The position numbers and the translations under genes were made by a program. DNA of 64,000 nucleotides, from the NCBI RefSeq assembly GCF_900129095.1, contig NZ_FQVA01000007.1, forward strand, positions 62,001-126,000, given 5' to 3'. Source of the DNA: Microbulbifer donghaiensis (GTDB lineage Bacteria > Pseudomonadota > Gammaproteobacteria > Pseudomonadales > Cellvibrionaceae). This document shows, piece by piece, positions 53,709-62,242 of the stretch. Each line of letters starts with the position of its first letter. Position 1 is the first letter of the stretch. Below the pieces are notes generated by a model that was not told where the DNA came from, searched no databases, and saw nothing but the letters and a program-made list of their open reading frames with translations.

Positions 53709-54898
53709 TGAAGAACTCTCGTTTCATATTTTCTTCCCTGCGGCATCAGCAGGGAGTGTCGACGCTGATTTTCTCCATATTAATTTTAGCCCTCACCGTC
53801 ATTGCAACCCTGACGACATTCAGTTTTGTGCGTCAGGAGCAAGTGCTCTCTAACAATGACGGGCGAGCCAAGCAGGCATTCGAAGCTGCTGAAGCAGGCC
53901 TTGCAACAGCACTGACATACTTTGGCGATGGCCCCGACCGAGATGATGATGATGTGATCGATCCGGTTTTCGATACCGATAATGACGGTATCGGTGACAG
54001 CAGTACAGCAACTGTCGGCCGGGGCAGCGTTAACGTAGCGGCTGTCCAGACTGGCAATCAAATTGCTGTCACCGCGACCGGCTTTAGTGATGATCGCTCT
54101 GCGACACATGTAATCAGTCAGTTGCTGGGTGTTGTCGATCCGCTGCCCAATGACCCGTCAAACCCTATGATTTCCAAAGGAACTGTCGTGATCAACGGTT
54201 CTGCGACAGTCCACAACCAGGAAGGTCACAGTACGATTTGGAGCGGTGCTGACGTCGATTTGGGTTCAAATAACAGTACGGCGACCGAGGTCCCCGATAT
54301 GGGTGATACCGGGTACCCGCTGTGTATGGATACCCCAATGACCTGCTCAACGGTGTCTTCCTCCAACAAAGTGACTGTAGGCCTCGACGTAATCGAAAAC
54401 GATTCCAGTCTCGGCAATCTCACGCCCACTGAGATGTTCCAGAACTTCTTTGGCATGACGCCCGACGCATATCGTAGTTCCGGCTTGGTAACACTGGAGA
54501 CAACGCCGGCCGAGGTGAATTCAGATGTCCAACTTGCTGGGCACGAAGTGATATGGGTGGAAGGAGATGCATCCTTCGTAAACAACACTTCCGTCGGATG
54601 CACCGTTAAGGTCACGGGTAATAAAACCTGCACACCTGCCGATAGTGAACCGTCGATTCTTATCGTTAACGGAAATGCGGATTTTGACGGTACGCCAAAT
54701 TTTACTGGTCTGGTTTTTGTGACCGGAAATGTGAATATTACCGGAAATATGACGGTGATGGGTGCAATTGTCATTGCCGGGGATTTGTCCAGTAATGCGG
54801 GCGGCAGTATGGATGTCTGGTACAACTCTGATGTGTTAGCGGATTTGGAGAACGCCGGAGTCCGGGTTGGAATGGCCGGAACCTGGAAAGACTTTTAA
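53708..54898 (+). CDS. pilX: PilX-like minor pilin
   Basis: A 396-residue protein with the N-terminal helix HQQGVSTLIFSILILALTV lacking the usual Glu at +5 (Thr/Leu instead), as is typical for PilX/GspK-like tip pilins. The N-terminal helix continues through RAKQAFEAAEAGLATAL, the PilX hallmark. The C-terminal half shows repeating beta-helix-like rungs (ILIVNGNADFDGTPNFTGLVFV, VTGNVNITGNMTVMGAIVIAG). It is longer than typical PilX (about 200 residues). Coupled to pilW by overlap. Confidence 0.82.
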   Translation: MKNSRFIFSSLRHQQGVSTLIFSILILALTVIATLTTFSFVRQEQVLSNNDGRAKQAFEAAEAGLATALTYFGDGPDRDDDDVIDPVFDTDNDGIGDSSTATVGRGSVNVAAVQTGNQIAVTATGFSDDRSATHVISQLLGVVDPLPNDPSNPMISKGTVVINGSATVHNQEGHSTIWSGADVDLGSNNSTATEVPDMGDTGYPLCMDTPMTCSTVSSSNKVTVGLDVIENDSSLGNLTPTEMFQNFFGMTPDAYRSSGLVTLETTPAEVNSDVQLAGHEVIWVEGDASFVNNTSVGCTVKVTGNKTCTPADSEPSILIVNGNADFDGTPNFTGLVFVTGNVNITGNMTVMGAIVIAGDLSSNAGGSMDVWYNSDVLADLENAGVRVGMAGTWKDF

Positions 54899-54929
54899 TA
54901 ATAATGCGTTCATTAAGCGGGAAGGTTTA

Positions 54930-56936
54930 ATGTTTAATTCAAGACCAGCGTTTAAGTCCCTTACTCAAGCGAAAGGCATTGGGCTTATTGAGGTGCTGAT
55001 CGCAATGTTCGTGCTGGCAGTTGGCGTGTTGGCTCTAGGGCAATTGCAAGGTGACTTTTTTGGCACTAGTGCCGCGAGCAAATCCCGAACAGAGGCATTG
55101 GCAATTGCACAGGGCCGTCTCGAAGATATGCGCAACTATATGCATGAAGCCGAATCACTGGATGAGTTCAACGCCCTCTATCCCGTCGATACGGACTTCA
55201 ACCTGGCGACAATCGATGGCGTCAATGCTAGCTTTTCCCGCAAGGAGACGATCACCGCCAACGGGGATCTTCGTACCGTCGCAGTAACTGTCGAATGGGA
55301 AGATGCCACTGGGAAGACACAGGGAATTACCCTGGATACGGAGTTGACGTTTATCCCGCCCGGTGCCGCAGGTACTCTGGCAGTTGATCGAGATGATTTG
55401 TTGGTGCCATCCCCGACGGGGCGAGCCAAGTTAGGCAAGGGGACGGTGCCGGATGGTGCGCCCACAACGTCTAATGGCGATGGAACGAAGATGTACATTT
55501 CCGGCGAGGACAAGAGTGTAGTTTCCGGCCAGAAGATTGTACTTACCCTCGAAGATGCATGTAATACGGCTGGTGAGGACTGCGAGGATTTCGTTCAAAT
55601 CAAGGGCAAAGTCTATATCGATAATGCCACCCAGGGATCGCTTGATCCCGAAGATGTCTTTGTTCAAGCATCAGATGCCTCTTATTGTACGCGCTACTAT
55701 TTCGACTCACTTGGTGCATCGCAAACAATCGATAATGCTACCGGCACCGATTTGCTAAGCAGCAGTGGCGACTATTCCTATTTTCATTACACCTGCTATC
55801 TCGGCGGAGGCTGGCACGGCAATGTTGGATTGTTAATTACCGGTGGTATTAAGCAGACGGATAAGGTCTGTCAGGGCGATCCAGTCTCGACAGATCACTG
55901 GGATGCGCCGGTCATCGCTGTCCGCCGTACCTACCGGGGCATGGTTTATGAAAAAGACAGCAGCGGCGCCGCTGTCACCACCGCAGGTGGCGACTATGTC
56001 TATACATCCTACGGGATTGGAGACGGAATTGTTTTGCCGGATCCAGATACAAGTGATCATTCACACGATTTTGTCGTTTCGTCAATGTCTACAAATAGTA
56101 CAGAGGGGAGCAATTGTATCTCCCAGGGAGTAATGGTACGCGCGGATGCTACCAGTGACACCCCCGGCGATCTATTCCAGGAAAACCCGCATGACTTCGT
56201 GTGCCTCAATAATGGCTATCTCGACAGCTATGACAGCAGCAAATACGGTCACGATTTAACTTGCCCTTATGATCCAACTGATCCACCTGTGGCGCTCCAT
56301 ATTGTCAGCGGTGTTGTGGATGTGGATGTGACTGATTCCTCTGTATTGTCTGCGGATATAGAGAATATACTTTCCTCCATTGGCGTGAACACCTCGGATG
56401 GGCCGGGCAACTGTTTGTTGAGTGAATTCGATGCCGGTGGCTCGGGCTATCAGGCGAGCTACGCCTGTGATGTTTACGACTGGGGAACCGGTTGGAATGG
56501 CATGATCACCACCAGTGCTACCGGGAATGAGCTGAAGCTATTTTGCGATCCCAGCCCGTTGGAATTGACATCGGTGGGTGAAAATAAAACAAACCAAAAT
56601 ATCGACTGCTTTGTCGGTAATTATGCGCGTATTTCAGGTCGGGTCACTACGCCAAACCCATCAAAGGTGCTCGAGACTGTAACAATCAGTGGTGGCGTAT
56701 GTCGTCTCGGTGATGCCGGTTTGTCTTATGAATGTATTACCGATGCCTTTACAGACGTTGCCTGGGATGGCTCCTTGACGTTTACGCTGAGCGATGGCGT
56801 TTTATGTCCCGAGGAGGGGGCTACCACTAGCGGAACCCTAGTGCTGGATAGTGGTGTCGCCACTGCCACGGATATTACTGGGTTCAATCAGCTGGACATC
56901 AATATTCAAAATAATGTGAACCATTGCTCCCTGTAG
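54930..56936 (+). CDS. Very large PilV-like minor pilin with repeated Cys modules
   Basis: A 668-residue prepilin-type protein. The leader is MFNSRPAFKSLTQAKG with processed segment IGLIEVLIAMFVLAVGVLAL (Glu at +5), then a PilV-like helix through about residue 60. PilV proteins are usually 150-190 residues. The extra ~500 residues hold three modules, each with an [IV]xGxV strand, a Cys, a YxC, a WxG and a final Cys: about bases 55590-55885, 56290-56560 and 56623-56817. They look like extracellular beta-sandwich domains with disulfides. GGGAAGG is upstream of ATG 54930. Likely the pilus tip adhesin (inference), especially as pilY1 is missing. Confidence 0.8.
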   Translation: MFNSRPAFKSLTQAKGIGLIEVLIAMFVLAVGVLALGQLQGDFFGTSAASKSRTEALAIAQGRLEDMRNYMHEAESLDEFNALYPVDTDFNLATIDGVNASFSRKETITANGDLRTVAVTVEWEDATGKTQGITLDTELTFIPPGAAGTLAVDRDDLLVPSPTGRAKLGKGTVPDGAPTTSNGDGTKMYISGEDKSVVSGQKIVLTLEDACNTAGEDCEDFVQIKGKVYIDNATQGSLDPEDVFVQASDASYCTRYYFDSLGASQTIDNATGTDLLSSSGDYSYFHYTCYLGGGWHGNVGLLITGGIKQTDKVCQGDPVSTDHWDAPVIAVRRTYRGMVYEKDSSGAAVTTAGGDYVYTSYGIGDGIVLPDPDTSDHSHDFVVSSMSTNSTEGSNCISQGVMVRADATSDTPGDLFQENPHDFVCLNNGYLDSYDSSKYGHDLTCPYDPTDPPVALHIVSGVVDVDVTDSSVLSADIENILSSIGVNTSDGPGNCLLSEFDAGGSGYQASYACDVYDWGTGWNGMITTSATGNELKLFCDPSPLELTSVGENKTNQNIDCFVGNYARISGRVTTPNPSKVLETVTISGGVCRLGDAGLSYECITDAFTDVAWDGSLTFTLSDGVLCPEEGATTSGTLVLDSGVATATDITGFNQLDINIQNNVNHCSL

Positions 56937-56984
56937 CGGACGATACGGTTTTGGTGCTAATTGGCAATGGCTGCGGGTCGAAAA

Positions 56985-57404
56985 ATGAAAAGTAAAGGTT
57001 TCACCCTTATTGAAATGCTGATCACAATCGCGATTGTGGCGATACTGGCGGCAATCGCGATCCCGTCGTACCAGGATTCGGTAAGGAAATCCCGTCGCGC
57101 GGACGGCATAGCGGCGCTCCTTAAGCTGCAGCTCGCACAGGAGAAATTTCGCGCTAACTGCCGCTTCTATGCGGGGACACTTACGGCTGCGGACAACTGC
57201 GGCGCGGATGCGGCGAATAGCAGTTTGAATTTTACTGCGACCAGCGAAGAGGGTTTTTATACAATTGCGGTAACAGTGGCCGCAGGGAATGGCTACACCA
57301 TCACTGCCGACCCCGTTGGCAGTCAGGCAGCTGACAGTGATTGCGACCCGCTTCAATATGTATACCCAGCCGGTACAAAATCACCGGCCGGGTGTTGGGA
57401 TTAG
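56985..57404 (+). CDS. pilE: PilE-like type IV minor pilin
   Basis: A 139-residue prepilin: KGFTLIEMLITIAIVAILAA, then IPSYQDSVRKSRRADG, and a compact head with four cysteines that could pair around a D-region loop and close at the C-terminus (AGCWD). This is the PilE/ComP-type minor pilin usual at the end of the fimU-pilVWX set. ATG 56985 is preferred since the leader is short; upstream ATG 56967 and TTG 56961 are in frame. Confidence 0.88.
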   Translation: MKSKGFTLIEMLITIAIVAILAAIAIPSYQDSVRKSRRADGIAALLKLQLAQEKFRANCRFYAGTLTAADNCGADAANSSLNFTATSEEGFYTIAVTVAAGNGYTITADPVGSQAADSDCDPLQYVYPAGTKSPAGCWD

Positions 57405-57457
57405 CTTGTTTCCATAGTGTCGGGGTAGACAATGGCAGATGGGGGCTCATAAAAAGC

Positions 57458-57610
57458 TCAAGCCCCCCAAGTAGAAGTGTCGATGCTGCTACCACCTCTG
57501 AAAGTCGTGGCGCTGGGCAAACCGGGATCGCCGCTGTTCTGCTGGGCAAATACCAGGGAATAGGTGATCAGCAACAGTGTGGTAATTAACGCAGTGGCTG
57601 GCAATATCAA
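57458..57610 (-). CDS. Possible 50-residue secreted peptide
   Basis: A short frame from TTG 57610 to TGA 57458. Its first ~22 residues are a good signal-like helix (LPATALITTLLLITYSLVFA) followed by QQNSGDPG and a Gly/Ser/Thr-rich end. No solid ribosome binding site and a TTG start make it uncertain. It starts 16 bp downstream of the DUF389 gene on the same strand. Confidence 0.3.
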   Translation of the reverse strand: MILPATALITTLLLITYSLVFAQQNSGDPGLPSATTFRGGSSIDTSTWGA

Positions 57611-57626
57611 GCTCTGAGCCGCCCGT

Positions 57627-59462
57627 TTATTGACTGTTTACCTGCCAAAGCTCCCTGATCAAATGCACCTCAACCCTGAGCTTGGGGTTGCGCATTTCCT
57701 GTCTGACGATTTTTATCAGGTCGTTAGCGTACTTCTTGTCCAAGTCGTACGGAGCACCGAGTACGAGCACAACATCTGCAGCGTGAAAGGGTGATGACGG
57801 TCGGCCTGCATCGAAGATCTCTACATTCGGGTCGTCTTCAACATAGTCTTCCAGTGCATTCATGACAGACCGTGACAGTGGGTAGTAATTCGGTTGCGGT
57901 TTACCCTGTAATAGACTTTTCAATAGAGACAATTGCAGCGGTACCAGTAGAGCGAGGCCGGCTATAGCCATGGCGGCTACTGTCCCTACCACCCATCGAC
58001 GTTGTTTGGAGCCCGTACGCGCCGTCCTGATGCCCATGATACGAAAAGTAGCTGCGGCACAGAGCACAATAGCGACAAAGTTAGTGGTGAACAGCAAGGC
58101 CGCGCCACGAGCATTTGTGAAATTGTAATAGGCCAGTGATATACCGGCTGAACAGAGCGGTGGTACCAGGGCGGTAGCAATGGCGACGCCGGCGATGGAA
58201 CCAACGAGATTTGGGCGCGCCGAAGCATAAGCGGCGGCAGCGCCTGAAGCGGCGGCGGTCACCAAGTCGAGAAGGTTTGGGTCGCCACGGGCAAAGATTT
58301 CCGTGGTCAGTTCGGCGCCGGGCGTGAACATGCCAATCAATAGGCTGATTACCAAGGTGAACGTCAGCCCTATTCCCACGGAGCGTAAGGCGCTGTTGCC
58401 CATTTGCGGATTGGCCTGCGCCAGCGCCAGCCCGCAACCTAGCATGGGCGTCATCAGCGGCGCGAGCAGCATAGAACCGATGACTACGGCGGTTGAATCC
58501 TGCAACAGGCCCATGGATGCGACGACTGCCGCAAGTCCCAGCATGGTCAGGAAATCCAGGCTGAGCTGAGAGCCCCGTCTCAGCGCCTCGAGAAGATCGG
58601 CATAATCCGACGGGCTGATCAGCGGGTTCCAGCCTTCGCCAGCCTTGTGCTGACGCCATGGGCGCAGTGCTGGCCCGCGCTTGACGATGGCAATCGTCGG
58701 GTGTTTCGTCAATTCGAGTACGGTCTGGACATCATTCGAGTTGGCTCCCATCAAGACCAGATCGTGGTTATCCATTGCGTGGATATATTTTCCGAGTTTT
58801 CTTTCGTTAAAAACACGACAATGGATTCGCTCGGCGGTTTCGACGCCGGTGTCCCGCATCAATTGCTTTAAATCGCGCCGTCCGACCTCGATATTGACCT
58901 CTTCAAAATCGGCTTCCGTTCGGGCGAGGGTTACTTCGCCATTGAATGATTCCGCCAGCTGATTGGCCAAAAACAGGGAAGCGCCATCATGTGAATTATC
59001 GGCCGCGGCCACAAAAAACCTTTGTGGCTTGCAGGAGCGCTCGAATCCACCGAACAGGATCAACGTCTGGCACGGCGCGTTTCGCAGCAGGGGGTTGGAG
59101 AGATAGGTCGCGCCATCTTTCCCCGTCGGATCCTCAGCGGCCGCGACAATCAGCTCCGCTTCCGTATTTCGGGCTATCTGGATGGCGCACTCCGCCGCAT
59201 CGCGATGCCCCAGTTCCTGAATTTCCAGGTTGGCAGTCTTCGCCAGGCGAGTGAATGCCGGTGACTGATCCTGATCTCGCAGAAATTGCTCTATCGCGTC
59301 TGTTAAATCGCGGCTGTGGAAATCCTCGTCGGTGATCGAAACTGGAGAATAATGCCAGCACAGGACGTGCAGCGGCAGGTCTCGGGCTAATGCGATCTCC
59401 GCTGACCAGGAGACTACCTGGGATATCTCTTCAGGACTTCTGATCAGGGACAGGACTGGCAT
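57627..59462 (-). CDS. Universal-stress-like domain fused to DUF389 membrane protein
   Basis: A 611-residue protein. Residues 1-260 look like two tandem universal stress protein-type alpha-beta folds (IQIARNTEAELIVAAAED; DNHDLVLMGANSNDVQTVL). The rest is a DUF389 domain: several helices with AAVVASMGLLQDSTAVVIGSML and LLAPLMTPMLGCGLALAQ, the family core, then a late extension. DUF389 proteins are inner membrane proteins of unknown activity; fusion to nucleotide-binding USP domains suggests sensing of a nucleotide or stress state (inference). A CPA1-type antiporter is divergent, 295 bp away. Confidence 0.85.
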   Translation of the reverse strand: MPVLSLIRSPEEISQVVSWSAEIALARDLPLHVLCWHYSPVSITDEDFHSRDLTDAIEQFLRDQDQSPAFTRLAKTANLEIQELGHRDAAECAIQIARNTEAELIVAAAEDPTGKDGATYLSNPLLRNAPCQTLILFGGFERSCKPQRFFVAAADNSHDGASLFLANQLAESFNGEVTLARTEADFEEVNIEVGRRDLKQLMRDTGVETAERIHCRVFNERKLGKYIHAMDNHDLVLMGANSNDVQTVLELTKHPTIAIVKRGPALRPWRQHKAGEGWNPLISPSDYADLLEALRRGSQLSLDFLTMLGLAAVVASMGLLQDSTAVVIGSMLLAPLMTPMLGCGLALAQANPQMGNSALRSVGIGLTFTLVISLLIGMFTPGAELTTEIFARGDPNLLDLVTAAASGAAAAYASARPNLVGSIAGVAIATALVPPLCSAGISLAYYNFTNARGAALLFTTNFVAIVLCAAATFRIMGIRTARTGSKQRRWVVGTVAAMAIAGLALLVPLQLSLLKSLLQGKPQPNYYPLSRSVMNALEDYVEDDPNVEIFDAGRPSSPFHAADVVLVLGAPYDLDKKYANDLIKIVRQEMRNPKLRVEVHLIRELWQVNSQ

Positions 59463-59757
59463 CCGATATTCCCATGCTTCGCCAATTCACGTCTGCGCAT
59501 CTGCGTTCCGCCGCATATCGGTCAGTTCGCCAAGTTGTCGAGGTGTCGCGGTTTATCCGTTGCGCAATGGGAAGGATCGACACTCATTGTCTGTAAGTGG
59601 CACCGAAATCGTCATGTCGGCTGCCTGATTGAATCTTGGTTAGATTAGTGCAATGCCTCGTTAACCGCTCGCCGCAAGATATCTGATGGGGGCAGTAGCG
59701 ACCTGAGCAACTATGTTTCTAACTTGAGTCCGCTTCTCTTTAGTGTGAGACAGGGGC

Positions 59758-60963
59758 ATGAGCTACGCCAATCTGACTATTTTGACGTTACTCGCGTTCT
59801 TCTACAGCGTGGTGAGCCGGCGCGCCGCGCGCACGCCCTTCAGCGGGGCTCTGGTGTTCACATTCTCCGGCTTGGTTCTTGGCGGATACGGACTGGGTTT
59901 GTTGGACCTGGCGATTGATTCTGACGGACTGAGAATACTGGCGGCATCCGCATTGGCTCTGGTCTTGTTTAGCGATGCCGCGGAGGCGGATCTGTCTGTC
60001 GTGCGCGAAGTGATAGCCATTCCGCGGCGGCTGCTACTGCTTGTCTTGCCGCTGAAAATTCTCATGGGCTACCTTTGCGGCCTGTTGCTGTTCGACAGCC
60101 TGAATCACTTCGAACTTCTGCTCATGGCGTCAGTGTTGGCACCGACCGATGCCGCGCTGGGAAAACCAGTGGTCAGCAATCCCAAAGTGCCTTCCTATAT
60201 TCGCGAATCGCTCAATTTTGAGAGCGGTCTCAACGACGGCTTGTGTGTCCCGATTCTGTTCATCTTTATAGCGCTTGCCACCGGTGCTGCCGCGCCCGAC
60301 AAGACACCGGAGTTGGCGTTGGAGCTGACATTGGGAGAGCTCGGAACCGGGCTGGTTGTCGGTCTGGCCATGACGGCGATTATGGCGCTTATTCTGCGGA
60401 CCGCGTCCGACCATGACTGGATTACGGAAACCTGGATGCAGTTGCCGGTAGTAACTATGGCGCTCGGAACTTTTGGATTCGCCCAGTGGTTGGATGGAAG
60501 TGGGTTTATTGCCGCTTTCTGTGGTGGAGTTCTATTTGGATGGTTCGCAAAAACGGAAAAGCCTCAGCTTATCAGGGCGGCTGAGGGGGTGGGAGATACC
60601 TTGACCATGCTGACTTGGGTGGTGTTCGGTGCCGCGGTACTCGGCAAGGTTTACGATCAGGTGACGTGGCAGGTTGTCCTGTATGCCATTCTGAGTTTGA
60701 CGTTAGTCCGTATAGTGCCGGTATTTCTTTGCCTGGCCGGGACGCGGGCGGATTGGCGTGAAAGGCTCTTTATTGGCTGGTTCGGACCGCGGGGGCTTGC
60801 GAGCATCGTATTCGGCGTGATTGTCCTGAATCTTGGCCTGCCCGAGGGGGACACCATTGTCGTGACCTGTGCCTGTACCATTCTCCTCAGCGTGATCGCC
60901 CATGGTGTTACAGCCAACGCAATGATCGGCTGGCTGGATCGCGCGCAGGGAGCCGGAAAATAG
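59758..60963 (+). CDS. CPA1-type cation/proton antiporter
   Basis: A 401-residue inner membrane protein with about 11-12 predicted helices. The ion-binding signatures are ASVLAPTDAALGKPVV and the helix-5 pair in LNFESGLNDGLCVPI (Asn-Asp), which mark the electroneutral Na+(K+)/H+ exchangers. The late GWFGPRGLASIVFGVIV segment is also typical. It would expel Na+ or K+ in exchange for H+. The ATG at 59758 follows AGACAGGGGC. Divergent from the USP-DUF389 gene. Confidence 0.9.
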   Translation: MSYANLTILTLLAFFYSVVSRRAARTPFSGALVFTFSGLVLGGYGLGLLDLAIDSDGLRILAASALALVLFSDAAEADLSVVREVIAIPRRLLLLVLPLKILMGYLCGLLLFDSLNHFELLLMASVLAPTDAALGKPVVSNPKVPSYIRESLNFESGLNDGLCVPILFIFIALATGAAAPDKTPELALELTLGELGTGLVVGLAMTAIMALILRTASDHDWITETWMQLPVVTMALGTFGFAQWLDGSGFIAAFCGGVLFGWFAKTEKPQLIRAAEGVGDTLTMLTWVVFGAAVLGKVYDQVTWQVVLYAILSLTLVRIVPVFLCLAGTRADWRERLFIGWFGPRGLASIVFGVIVLNLGLPEGDTIVVTCACTILLSVIAHGVTANAMIGWLDRAQGAGK

Positions 60964-61272
60964 CCTGGCTTTGGGGCCAAATGACCATTGTGTTGCGGAA
61001 TATTGGGCGTACAGAGACTTGAGTCTGGTTAGGGAATTTCTTTCCGGAAACTTGCCAAATAGATGAAATCCGCGTCTATCCTTTCTAGGGACTTGAGTGC
61101 CTTTGTCAGAGGGACGTGTAGTCATTAGTCCTGGTATCTGAGGACCGGAGCGGCGCTTGTCGCAGCTGTGGCCGGCCGGTCGTTATCGGCGCCTCGCATA
61201 GCCGATCTCTAGATTCCAACTGCAGTCGATATTCCCGGGGCCGTGCCCCTGCAATACCGTGGAGAAATCATT
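60964..61272. other. 309-bp intergenic region
   Basis: No gene is recognised. TGGAGA upstream of 61273 is the ribosome binding site of the HdeA-like gene. No clear terminator for the antiporter gene. Confidence 0.4.
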
Positions 61273-61626
61273 GTGAAGAGCCGATATTTCATACTTGCCC
61301 TGGTAATAGCAGGGCTCGCATCTTCAGTTGCCGTCGCGGACAAGCATAAACACAAGCCGGGGAAGAACTGGACTTGTGAGGATTTTTTAGCCTTGGACGC
61401 TGAGTACCAACCGAAAGCGGTCTACTGGGCAACTGCATTCTCAAAAGGCGGTAATCCGGAAGACAGCTTTTTCGATGTTGAGGGTACCGAAGCCGTCACT
61501 CCGATGGTTGTCGAAGCATGTCAGAAGGCACCGAAGGAAAAATTCCGGAAAAAACTGAAAGACGAATGGCACAAGGTCGATGCCAAGATGAAGGCTGAAG
61601 GGAGAAAGATGAAAGAAAAGATGTAG
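61273..61626 (+). CDS. hdeA: HdeA-like periplasmic acid-stress chaperone
   Basis: A 117-residue exported protein. Signal peptide to about residue 22 (VAVA), then the HdeA core: TCEDFLALDAEYQPKAVYWATA and VVEACQKAPKE, whose two cysteines form the family disulfide. The tail is unusually rich in lysine (KKLKDEWHKVDAKMKAEGRKMKEKM), a helical extension beyond the HdeA fold. Start GTG at 61273 is supported by TGGAGA; it fits the leader better than the codon at 61243. A stem-loop follows. Confidence 0.85.
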   Translation: MKSRYFILALVIAGLASSVAVADKHKHKPGKNWTCEDFLALDAEYQPKAVYWATAFSKGGNPEDSFFDVEGTEAVTPMVVEACQKAPKEKFRKKLKDEWHKVDAKMKAEGRKMKEKM

Positions 61627-61643
61627 TGCATGAATATCGAGAA

Positions 61644-61669
61644 GCGAAGCCGGCGAGTGCCGGCTTCGC
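61644..61669 (+). terminator. Stem-loop after the HdeA-like gene
   Basis: GCGAAGCCGGC-gagt-GCCGGCTTCGC, perfect 11-bp arms; no T-run follows, so termination is uncertain. Confidence 0.5.
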
Positions 61670-61811
61670 CAGTCCGACTAAGGTTAAACAGTGCTGCAGT
61701 ATTCGAATCCGCTGCGCTGCAGCTTCAGTGCTCCCGCGCCCTCGATAAAAGTCTGTCGATAACTTTCCAATCCTTCGTGATTAAAACGCGGATTCTGTGC
61801 GGAGATGTCTT

Positions 61812-62000
61812 ATGCCTTCTATGGAAGAAATTGAAATGGATAGGCGCCGCAAAGCGCTGGACAAAGATGTCGCACATCTTGTCGATAAATATCTAAGGGG
61901 TATGGAGTGGAACATTCCCGATGTGGACGAGTCGAGGGCGAGGCAGATGATCCTGGGTGAAATCAGGCAGGCGCTAGGAAGGATTGAATCCCAGTCCTGA
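61812..62000 (+). CDS. Small helical protein of unknown function (62 residues)
   Basis: A short, charged, helical protein: MEEIEMDRRRKALDKDV, then HLVDKYLRGMEWNIP and DESRARQMILGEIRQALG. No signal peptide. ATG 61812 has GGAG at 61801-61804, a well-placed ribosome binding site. It looks like a genuine small gene but I know no family. Confidence 0.6.
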   Translation: MPSMEEIEMDRRRKALDKDVAHLVDKYLRGMEWNIPDVDESRARQMILGEIRQALGRIESQS

Positions 62001-62242
62001 TTTGTAACGGATTAATTGGCCTGTCTCTCCGTGCGATGGTTGCATCGGTGAATTACCATCGCCCAGGTTATCCGTCAGACGATTCTGCGCAGCCGGCCTG
62101 CACAAATATCACCGCCACTGACTAGCTCCCATCGAGGTCATGAATCGCCCAGATTTTATGCTCCTCTTTATTCGGCGCCCGCAAAATGCTAATAAGGGCT
62201 TCCTCAGTCCCGATTGGTATTTAGAAACAAAAGGCATCCAAC

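Noticed and set aside
53708-54898. PilX-like protein as a pilY1 replacement
   Set aside because: Its N-terminal pilin helix and early RAKQAFEAAEAG motif mark PilX; no PilY1 propeller features are present.
61630-61896. 88-codon frame starting just after the HdeA-like gene
   Set aside because: It runs through a stem-loop and overlaps the better supported small gene at 61812 in another frame.
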